Shown here one piece after another: positions 7,276 through 11,814 of a stretch of DNA of 11,814 nucleotides. Below the pieces are notes generated by a model. That model saw nothing but the letters and a program-made list of their open reading frames with translations, searched no databases and was not told the DNA's origin. Numbering within the stretch: the stretch's first letter is position 1; the number at the start of each line of letters is the position of its first letter. The stretch is from Hyphomicrobium sp. (GTDB lineage Bacteria > Pseudomonadota > Alphaproteobacteria > Rhizobiales > Hyphomicrobiaceae), in assembly GCA_030609245.1 (NCBI GenBank), contig JAUWCP010000052.1:1-11814 (forward strand), written 5' to 3'. A program made the position numbers and the translations under genes.

Positions 7276-7454
7276 GGCGCGACTCCAGTGTTTGCGCCTC
7301 CCCGTGGCGTGACGCATCGGCATATGACGGCTGGCGGAAGGCGCGCCCCGTCAACAAGCCCGGCGCTTCGCCCCAGCGGAAGCAACTAGGGGCAAATTGC
7401 GCGCCAAATTCACTGTGTTACGCGGGAACGAGTGAAAAACAGTGTGAAATAAGT

Positions 7455-7467
7455 AGCGCACTGCGCT
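7455..7467. repeat. 13-bp palindrome AGCGCA-C-TGCGCT
   Basis: A perfect 6+1+6 palindrome lies at the edge of the AT-rich gap, 180 bp upstream of the start of the minus-strand membrane-protein gene. It could be a regulator site or chance in GC-rich DNA. Confidence 0.25.
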
Positions 7468-7570
7468 GAAACTAAAGAATAAATCAGCATGTCTATGTTT
7501 TGACGCTACCAGTTTTTGGTAAATTTTTTACAAATAATCTAGGCAATTTCGGTCGCCGACTGAGTGTTAT

Positions 7571-7600
7571 ACTATAACGAAATAGCATATCGTTTATAGT
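7571..7600. promoter_or_regulatory. Long imperfect inverted repeat, possible operator
   Basis: The left arm ACTATAACGA (7571-7580) matches the reverse complement of the right arm TCGTTTATAGT (7590-7600) except for one extra base, with a 9-nt spacer. A TATACT box at 7568-7573 overlaps the left arm. The size and symmetry fit a dimeric regulator site. It lies about 300 bp upstream of the 7275 gene start, which is far for a simple operator. Confidence 0.35.
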
Positions 7601-7692
7601 GCATGAGATGGCGAAAAGGTTCTCGTGTGGATAACCAGACATGCCGCCATGCTCTCGTACTGATCCCGCTTAGCAACCCTGAAATGAACAGA

Positions 7693-7716
7693 CGGCCCGG
7701 GATTTCGCCCGGACCG
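7693..7716 (-). terminator. Hairpin downstream of glnA, likely terminator
   Basis: CGGCCCGGG (7693-7701) pairs with CCCGGACCG (7708-7716), eight pairs with one mismatch, around a 6-nt loop. It lies 33 bp past the glnA stop. On the glnA strand it is followed by a modest T-rich stretch (GTCTGTTCATTTC). On the other strand a stronger T-run (ATATTTTTC) follows, so it may stop transcripts both ways. It lies inside a wider pairing of 7687-7695 with 7742-7750. Confidence 0.6.
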
Positions 7717-7748
7717 CCCATATTTTTCTCGGCTAGGCCCCCCGTCTG

Positions 7749-9158
7749 TTAGACGGAGTAGTAAAGATCGAACTCGATCGGATGGGGCGCCATCTCGACG
7801 GTGACGTTTTCCTCCATGCGCAGTTCGATATAGGCGTCGATCACGTCGTCACTCATAACCCCGCCCATCTTCAAGAACGCGCGATCCTTGTCGAGGTTTT
7901 CGAGCGCTTCGCGCAGGCTCCCGCAAACCGTCGGGATATTCGACAATTCGGCCGGCGGCAGGTCGTAGAGGTTCTTGTCCACTGCGTCGCCCGGGTTGAT
8001 CTTGTTGGTGATGCCGTCAAGCCCCGCCATTAACATAGCCGTGAAAGCGAGATAGGGGTTCGCCGCCGGATCGGGGAAGCGAACCTCCACGCGCTTGGCT
8101 TTTGGGTTCGTCGCGTGCGGAATGCGGCAGGCGGCGGATCGATTGCGGACGGAGTAGGCCAGCAGCACGGGCGCCTCGTAGCCCGGGACCAAGCGCTTGT
8201 AAGAATTGGTCGTCGGGTTGGAGAAGGCGTTGATGGCCTTGGCGTGCTTCAGGATACCGCCGATGTAGTAGAGGCACTCGTCCGATAGATCCGCGTACTT
8301 GTTGCCCGCGAAGACCGGCGTATCGCCTCTCCAGATCGATTGGTGAACGTGCATGCCCGAGCCGTTGTCGCCAAAAACGGGCTTAGGCATGAAGCAGGCG
8401 GTCTTGCCGTAGGCCTGGGCAACCATATGCACGACGTACTTGTAGACCTGCAAATGGTCGCCCATGTGCACCATCGGGCCGAACTTGATGCCGAGTTCAT
8501 GCTGCGCGGCACCGACTTCGTGGTGGTGCTTCTCGACCGTGACGCCCATTTCGGTCATCACCGACAGCATCTCGGAACGAATGTCCTGGCAGCTGTCGAC
8601 GGGGGGCACTGGAAAGTAGCCGCCCTTGGTGCGCGGCCGGTGTCCGAGGTTACCCATCTCGTATTCGGTGCCCATGTTTGAGGGCAGCTCGGAAGAGTCG
8701 ATCCTGAATCCCATATTGTAGGGATCGGTGTTGAAGCGAACATCGTCGAAGATGAAGAACTCAGCTTCCGGACCGAAGAATACTTGGTCGCCTACACCGA
8801 CCGACTGCATGTAGGCTTCGGCCTTCCTCGCGATACTGCGCGGATCGCGCTCGTAGGCTTGGCCCGTCGTCGGTTCGCGTACGTCGCAGAAAATAGCGAC
8901 CGTCGTTTGCGCGAAGAAGGGATCGAGATGCGCGGATTGGGGATCTGGCACCAACAGCATGTCGGAGGCTTCGATCCCCTTCCAGCCGGCGATCGACGAC
9001 CCATCAAAGGCGAAGCCGTCGGCGAAGGTCTCTTCGTCGATGCAACCAACGTCCGCCGTCACGTGCTGCATCTTGCCCTTGGTGTCCGTGAACCGCAGGT
9101 CAACGAACTTGACGTCCTTGTCCTTGATCAACTTCAGGACATCGCTAGCGTTCTTCAT
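7749..9158 (-). CDS. glnA: Type I glutamine synthetase
   Basis: The product has 469 residues, the exact usual length of bacterial GSI-beta. It makes glutamine from glutamate, ammonia and ATP in the cytoplasm as a dodecamer. Key parts are visible: FDGSSI with the active-site Asp52 (51-56), metal-binding glutamates in GPEAEFF (Glu131, Glu133), HHHEVGAAQHELG (211-223), the ATP-region signature KPVFGDNGSGMHVHQS (259-274), NRSAACRIP with Arg340 (339-347), RFPDPAANPYL (360-370), and the adenylylation site KNLYDLPPAE with Tyr398. Activity is therefore likely to be switched off by GlnE adenylylation under P-II control. The ATG at 9158 has GGGGAG 5 nt upstream. It lies 85 bp behind glnB and is probably co-transcribed with it. 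Confidence 0.99.
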   Translation of the reverse strand: MKNASDVLKLIKDKDVKFVDLRFTDTKGKMQHVTADVGCIDEETFADGFAFDGSSIAGWKGIEASDMLLVPDPQSAHLDPFFAQTTVAIFCDVREPTTGQAYERDPRSIARKAEAYMQSVGVGDQVFFGPEAEFFIFDDVRFNTDPYNMGFRIDSSELPSNMGTEYEMGNLGHRPRTKGGYFPVPPVDSCQDIRSEMLSVMTEMGVTVEKHHHEVGAAQHELGIKFGPMVHMGDHLQVYKYVVHMVAQAYGKTACFMPKPVFGDNGSGMHVHQSIWRGDTPVFAGNKYADLSDECLYYIGGILKHAKAINAFSNPTTNSYKRLVPGYEAPVLLAYSVRNRSAACRIPHATNPKAKRVEVRFPDPAANPYLAFTAMLMAGLDGITNKINPGDAVDKNLYDLPPAELSNIPTVCGSLREALENLDKDRAFLKMGGVMSDDVIDAYIELRMEENVTVEMAPHPIEFDLYYSV

Positions 9159-9193
9159 GAGACTCCCCTGTTACTCGGTTTCCCCTGCTTTGC

Positions 9194-9218
9194 GTGCGCC
9201 CCATTGAGGAGCGCGCAC
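9194..9218 (-). ncRNA. Hairpin in the glnB-glnA spacer
   Basis: GTGCGC (9194-9199) pairs perfectly with GCGCAC (9213-9218) around a 13-nt loop, in the 85-bp spacer between glnB and glnA and 36 nt before the glnA start. No T-run follows on the glnB strand, so it is not a classic terminator. It could mark an RNA processing point or stabilise glnA message. I list it as a structure in the transcript, not as a separate RNA gene. Confidence 0.3.
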
Positions 9219-9243
9219 GACTCTGCATTGTTTCCGGTTGCAC

Positions 9244-9582
9244 CTAGATCGCATTCGCGCCGGTTTCGCCCGTACGAATTCGGATTGCGTCGTCCACCGC
9301 TGAGATGAAAATCTTACCGTCCCCGATGCGGCCGGTCTTTGCGGCCTTTTGGATAGCATCGACAGCCTTATCGAGCATTTCGTCCTCTAGCACCACCTCG
9401 ATCTTGACCTTGGGTAGAAAATCCACGACGTACTCGGCGCCGCGATAAAGTTCCGTATGCCCCTTCTGGCGTCCGAAGCCTTTGGCCTCGAGAACCGTAA
9501 TGCCCTGCAGTCCGATTTCTTGCAGCGCCTCCTTCACCTCGTCCAGTTTGAAAGGTTTGATGATTGCCTCGATCTTCTTCAT
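9244..9582 (-). CDS. glnB: Nitrogen regulatory protein P-II
   Basis: The product has 112 residues, the standard P-II length. As a trimer it senses 2-oxoglutarate and ATP/ADP, is uridylylated by GlnD when nitrogen is low, and passes the signal to GlnE (glutamine synthetase) and NtrB (gene control). Visible marks are MKKIEAIIKPFKLDEVKEAL (1-20), the T-loop with GHTELYRGAEYVVDFLPK and the uridylylated Tyr51 (41-58), the second P-II signature TGRIGDGKIFI (83-93) and the closing RIRTGETG (101-108). Linkage to glnA, and no amtB beside it, argues for glnB rather than glnK. The ATG at 9582 has a perfect AGGAGG 11 nt upstream and an AAGGG nearer. It has a sigma-54 promoter candidate upstream. Confidence 0.98.
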   Translation of the reverse strand: MKKIEAIIKPFKLDEVKEALQEIGLQGITVLEAKGFGRQKGHTELYRGAEYVVDFLPKVKIEVVLEDEMLDKAVDAIQKAAKTGRIGDGKIFISAVDDAIRIRTGETGANAI

Positions 9583-9646
9583 GTACCCTTGTTCCTCCTG
9601 TATTCTATCGTTCGTTCGAGGGCGCCTGACCGGACGGCGTGAGGGT

Positions 9647-9664
9647 TAGCACGGCCCATGCCAA
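9647..9664 (-). promoter_or_regulatory. Sigma-54 (-24/-12) promoter candidate for glnB
   Basis: Read on the minus strand the site is TTGGCATG, four bases, GTGCTA. Against the consensus TTGGCACG-N4-TTGCT it has one mismatch in each box and keeps the essential GG and GC with exactly ten bases between them. Transcription would start near 9637, leaving a leader of about 55 nt before glnB. Sigma-54 and NtrC control of glnB-glnA is known in rhizobia, which supports the reading. Confidence 0.65.
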
Positions 9665-9740
9665 CGGCAGAGGCAAATAATTCTCACGGAAATACAATGG
9701 CTTGCTGGCGACCCTTGTCCGTGGTGCCCTATTCGCAGTC

Positions 9741-9800
9741 GTTGGCTTGCCCGAACATAAGGCATTTTGCCCGATGAATGGGCATTTTCCCAATTAGATG
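9741..9800. repeat. Three-unit 20-bp tandem repeat, possible enhancer sites
   Basis: Units start at 9741, 9761 and 9781. Units 2 and 3 share GGCATTTT and 14 of 20 bases. Units 1 and 2 share TTGCCCGA at exactly 20-bp offset (9747-9754 and 9767-9774). Unit 2 contains the 11-bp palindrome GGCA-TTT-TGCC; unit 3 has the same with one change. The array lies about 100-160 bp upstream of the predicted glnB start of transcription, where NtrC-type enhancer sites usually are, but it does not match the enteric NtrC consensus well. Confidence 0.5.
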
Positions 9801-9890
9801 ACGATAGGGTGAGGGCCATTGCCACCGAAGCTTGGCGGCGCCCACAGTTGTGCCAGCTTTTGTTGGCGGCAGAACCAGGAGAGAGAGGAC

Positions 9891-11411
9891 GTGTCCGGAG
9901 CGGAGTTGCTGACAACCGCGCAAATGGATCGCGCTGACCGTCTAGCGGTCGAGGCTGGCGTTGAGAGCCTTTTTCTAATGGAAAACGCTGGCCGTGCGGT
10001 TGCAAACGAAACGCGGCGGCTCGCTGGGGGCGGGGCGCGTGTCACCGTCCTTTGCGGTCCAGGCAACAATGGCGGCGATGGGTTTGTGGCGGCCCGCAAT
10101 CTCCGCGAAGGCGGTATCGAGGTGCGTGTTGGGGTCCTTGTCCCCGTCAATGCTCTTAAAGGAGATGCTGCGGTGATGGCGCAGCGATGGAATCGACCGG
10201 CAGAGCCGCTGTCTGCCCATATGCTGGACGAAGCCGATCTTATCGTCGACGCACTCTTTGGCGCTGGGCTGGCGCGTCCCCTTGATGGTGAAGCGGCGGC
10301 AGCGGTTGAGGCCATGAACGCGACCGGAAAACCGATCGTTGCGGTCGATGTGCCAAGCGGTCTCGATGGTACGACGGGGACCTTCGCGGGGCCGGTCGTT
10401 CATGCGCGCCGGACGGTAACCTTCTTCAGGCGCAAGCCCGGACATCTCCTGCTGCCCGGGAAGCAACTATGTGGTCCGGTTACGGTGGCCGACATTGGCA
10501 TCCCCGAAAAAGTATTGGGCGCAATCGCGCCGCAGACATGGGCGAACCATTTCTCGATTTGGCTGGCACAATTCCAGTGGCCGAGCATCGACGCCAACAA
10601 ATACGATCGCGGGCATGCAGTTGCGGTGTCGGGCCCTGCGGAGGGCACAGGTGCGGCGCGCATGGGTGCACGTGGAGCGCTGCGTGCGGGTGCAGGGCTG
10701 GTGACGGTTGCGAGCCCCATCGACGCATTGGCAACGAATGCCGCGCACTTGACGGCCATCATGCTTAAGCCCTTCCAGGGCCCGGGCGGACTTGGAGAGA
10801 TTCTGGCGGATCAGCGCAAGAATGCGGTTCTGATCGGTCCGGCTGTAGGCATAGGGGAGGAAACGCGGCAGCTAGCCCATGTGGTATTGACGTCTGGTGC
10901 GGCCGCGGTTCTCGATGCGGACGTGATTACGTCGTTTGCCTCAGACAGCGACGCTCTCTGGGCGGCAATTGCGGAGCACAAAAGCCGGCCTGTTGTGCTG
11001 ACGCCGCATGACGGCGAGTTCGAGCGGCTGTTCCCCGACCTAAAGGATGGCTCCAAACTTGAGCGTGCACGAGCAGCGGCCAAGAGGAGCGGTGCGATTG
11101 TTCTGCTAAAGGGCGCCGACACGGTCATCGCGGCCCCCGATGGTCGTGCTGCGATAAACGAGAATGCCACGCCCTGGCTGGCCACCGCCGGTGCCGGCGA
11201 TGTCCTGGGCGGCATCATCACCGGGCTCTTGGCGCAAAGGATGCCGGTTTTCGAGGCGGCATGTGCTGGTGTCTGGCTGCATGGCGAGGCGGCAGACGCG
11301 GTCGGTCCAGGTCTCATTGCTGAGGACTTACCCGAGCAGTTGCCGCCGATTTTGACCCGGCTCCATCACGCCGCGCGCCGCGAGGAAAACATCAAATCAT
11401 GCAAATCCTAA
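9891..11411 (+). CDS. nnr: Bifunctional NAD(P)H-hydrate epimerase / ADP-dependent NAD(P)H-hydrate dehydratase
   Basis: The product has 506 residues and repairs hydrated (damaged) NADH and NADPH in the cytoplasm. The N-terminal YjeF_N epimerase domain (about 1-215) shows LLTTAQMDRAD (6-16), CGPGNNGGDGFVAARN (55-70), VDALFGAGL (119-127) and VDVPSGLDG (152-160). The C-terminal dehydratase domain (about 225-500) shows GHAVAVSG (241-248), RAGAGLVT (265-272), LTPHDGEFERLF (370-381), LLKGADTVI (405-413) and TAGAGDVLGG with catalytic Asp437 (431-440). Length and order match E. coli Nnr (YjeF). The GTG at 9891 is taken as start because GGAG-rich purines precede it and family likeness begins right after it. 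The ATG at 9819 adds 24 unlike residues. It diverges from glnB. Confidence 0.95.
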   Translation: MSGAELLTTAQMDRADRLAVEAGVESLFLMENAGRAVANETRRLAGGGARVTVLCGPGNNGGDGFVAARNLREGGIEVRVGVLVPVNALKGDAAVMAQRWNRPAEPLSAHMLDEADLIVDALFGAGLARPLDGEAAAAVEAMNATGKPIVAVDVPSGLDGTTGTFAGPVVHARRTVTFFRRKPGHLLLPGKQLCGPVTVADIGIPEKVLGAIAPQTWANHFSIWLAQFQWPSIDANKYDRGHAVAVSGPAEGTGAARMGARGALRAGAGLVTVASPIDALATNAAHLTAIMLKPFQGPGGLGEILADQRKNAVLIGPAVGIGEETRQLAHVVLTSGAAAVLDADVITSFASDSDALWAAIAEHKSRPVVLTPHDGEFERLFPDLKDGSKLERARAAAKRSGAIVLLKGADTVIAAPDGRAAINENATPWLATAGAGDVLGGIITGLLAQRMPVFEAACAGVWLHGEAADAVGPGLIAEDLPEQLPPILTRLHHAARREENIKSCKS

Positions 11412-11418
11412 AGGACCT

Positions 11419-11431
11419 GTTGCAATGCAAC
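11419..11431. repeat. 13-bp palindrome GTTGCA-A-TGCAAC
   Basis: A perfect 6+1+6 palindrome begins 8 bp after the nnr stop and 106 bp before the TPR gene. It may be a regulator site for the TPR gene, or a small hairpin at the nnr 3' end. No T-run follows. Confidence 0.25.
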
Positions 11432-11536
11432 CGTCATCGTTGCGGGGTCACAATCAGTGCATATTGCCTTATGCTGGATTCGAAACGCATCATTTACCGC
11501 CTTGAGTGCGCTTAGCTGATGCGCAAGAGAGGAGCG

Positions 11537-11814
11537 ATGGTCCAAAGGATCGCCATAACGGCTCTGCTTTTGATCGTCCCGCTGTCGGGCGCCGTCGGGG
11601 CGGGCTCGGCGAGCAGCGCGCAGTTGGCCGCGAGCGCACTCGTGCGCGGCGACACGTCTCAGGCCGTGGTCAGCTACACCGATGCCTTGAACGATACCAG
11701 CCTTACGAATGACCGTCGTGCCACGATCCTGAATGATCGCGCTGTCGCTTATGCACGGCTTGGACAGACCAAGCTCGCCATAGACGACTTCAACCGGGCG
11801 GTGAAGCTCTTTCC
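11537..11814 (+). CDS. Secreted tetratricopeptide-repeat protein, 3' end off the window
   Basis: The first 92 residues are seen and the frame is open at the right edge. Residues 1-22 form a signal peptide (RIAITALLLIVPLSGAVGA), so the product is probably periplasmic or envelope-bound. Residues about 28-52 (AQLAASALVRGDTSQAVVSY) and 63-92 (ATILNDRAVAYARLGQTKLA, then IDDFNRAVKLF) are TPR units with the usual small and aromatic positions; such helix pairs bind other proteins. The ATG at 11537 has GAGAGGAG close upstream. An in-frame ATG at 11519, just after a stop at 11513, would add MRKRGA and is a fair alternative. The partner and role cannot be told from this part. Confidence 0.78.
   Translation, partial: MVQRIAITALLLIVPLSGAVGAGSASSAQLAASALVRGDTSQAVVSYTDALNDTSLTNDRRATILNDRAVAYARLGQTKLAIDDFNRAVKLF

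Larger units (their letters stand above)
7276..7748. other. 473-bp gap, partly AT-rich, with several inverted repeats
   Basis: No gene is supported here. The part next to the membrane-protein gene (7276-7420) is GC-rich like its surroundings. From about 7425 to 7620 the sequence is clearly AT-rich and holds three dyads, at 7455-7467, 7507-7521 and 7571-7600. It probably carries the promoter of the minus-strand membrane-protein gene. The right end holds the hairpins behind glnA. Confidence 0.6.
9583..9890. promoter_or_regulatory. Divergent control region between glnB and nnr
   Basis: The 308 bp hold no supported gene. The glnB side has a -24/-12 promoter candidate at 9647-9664. The middle has a three-unit 20-bp repeat at 9741-9800. 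The nnr side has a purine-rich ribosome site (AGGAGAGAGAGGA) just before 9891. I saw no convincing -35/-10 pair for nnr by eye. Confidence 0.7.

Noticed and set aside
7603..7752. 49-residue plus-strand frame in the glnA downstream gap
   Set aside because: There is no ribosome site, it runs through the glnA terminator hairpin, and its composition is unlike a protein gene.
9741..9800. Classical NtrC binding site (TGCAC-type arms)
   Set aside because: The repeats share only the AAAATG-like core with the enteric consensus; the outer arms do not fit. They are kept as unassigned repeats.
10811..11317. 168-residue minus-strand open frame
   Set aside because: It is antisense to the nnr dehydratase domain and is composed of Ala/Ser/Pro-rich shadow sequence.
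1..11814. CRISPR arrays, tRNA or rRNA genes, insertion sequences, phage or plasmid genes
   Set aside because: No spaced direct repeats, cloverleaf or transposase-like sequence was seen by eye. Dedicated searches such as tRNAscan and ISfinder could not be run.

Overview
The window looks like ordinary chromosome from a high-GC alphaproteobacterium, most likely of the order Hyphomicrobiales (Rhizobiales). The basis is a glnB-glnA pair of alphaproteobacterial type, a DUF1489 protein (a family I know mainly from Alphaproteobacteria), a DUF4846 protein, and a divergent NAD(P)H-hydrate repair gene next to glnB. I cannot name a genus. No insertion sequence, phage gene, CRISPR array, tRNA or rRNA was seen.

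Layout. Positions 1-1702 hold three minus-strand genes: a four-helix isoprenylcysteine-methyltransferase-like protein, a DUF4287/DUF5655-like protein 10 bp behind it, and a secreted protein cut by the left edge. At 1795-2914 a minus-strand lipoprotein and a plus-strand secreted protein diverge. Then come a plus-strand DUF1489 gene (3015-3452), a HisC-like PLP aminotransferase (3735-4841) and two small two-helix membrane proteins (4920-5174, 5248-5427). A periplasmic DUF4846 protein (5452-6249, minus) converges on these, and upstream of it lies an unrecognised single-pass membrane protein (6352-7275, minus). A 473-bp gap, partly AT-rich and rich in inverted repeats, separates this from the nitrogen block.

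The nitrogen block is glnB (9244-9582) followed by glnA (7749-9158), both minus. GlnB is the P-II signal protein. GlnA is type I glutamine synthetase with its adenylylation tyrosine. Upstream of glnB there is a good -24/-12 (sigma-54) promoter candidate at 9647-9664 and a three-unit 20-bp repeat at 9741-9800. Together they suggest nitrogen-responsive control in the 308-bp region shared with the divergent nnr gene (9891-11411, plus). The window ends inside a secreted TPR protein (from 11537, plus).

How the genes work together: glnB-glnA is the only clear functional unit. nnr is metabolite-repair housekeeping. Most other genes are short envelope or DUF proteins without a provable shared pathway. 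I found no clear new multi-gene system. The best leads are the regulatory DNA upstream of glnB, the alternative hairpins at the glnA 3' end, and the AT-rich dyad-containing gap.
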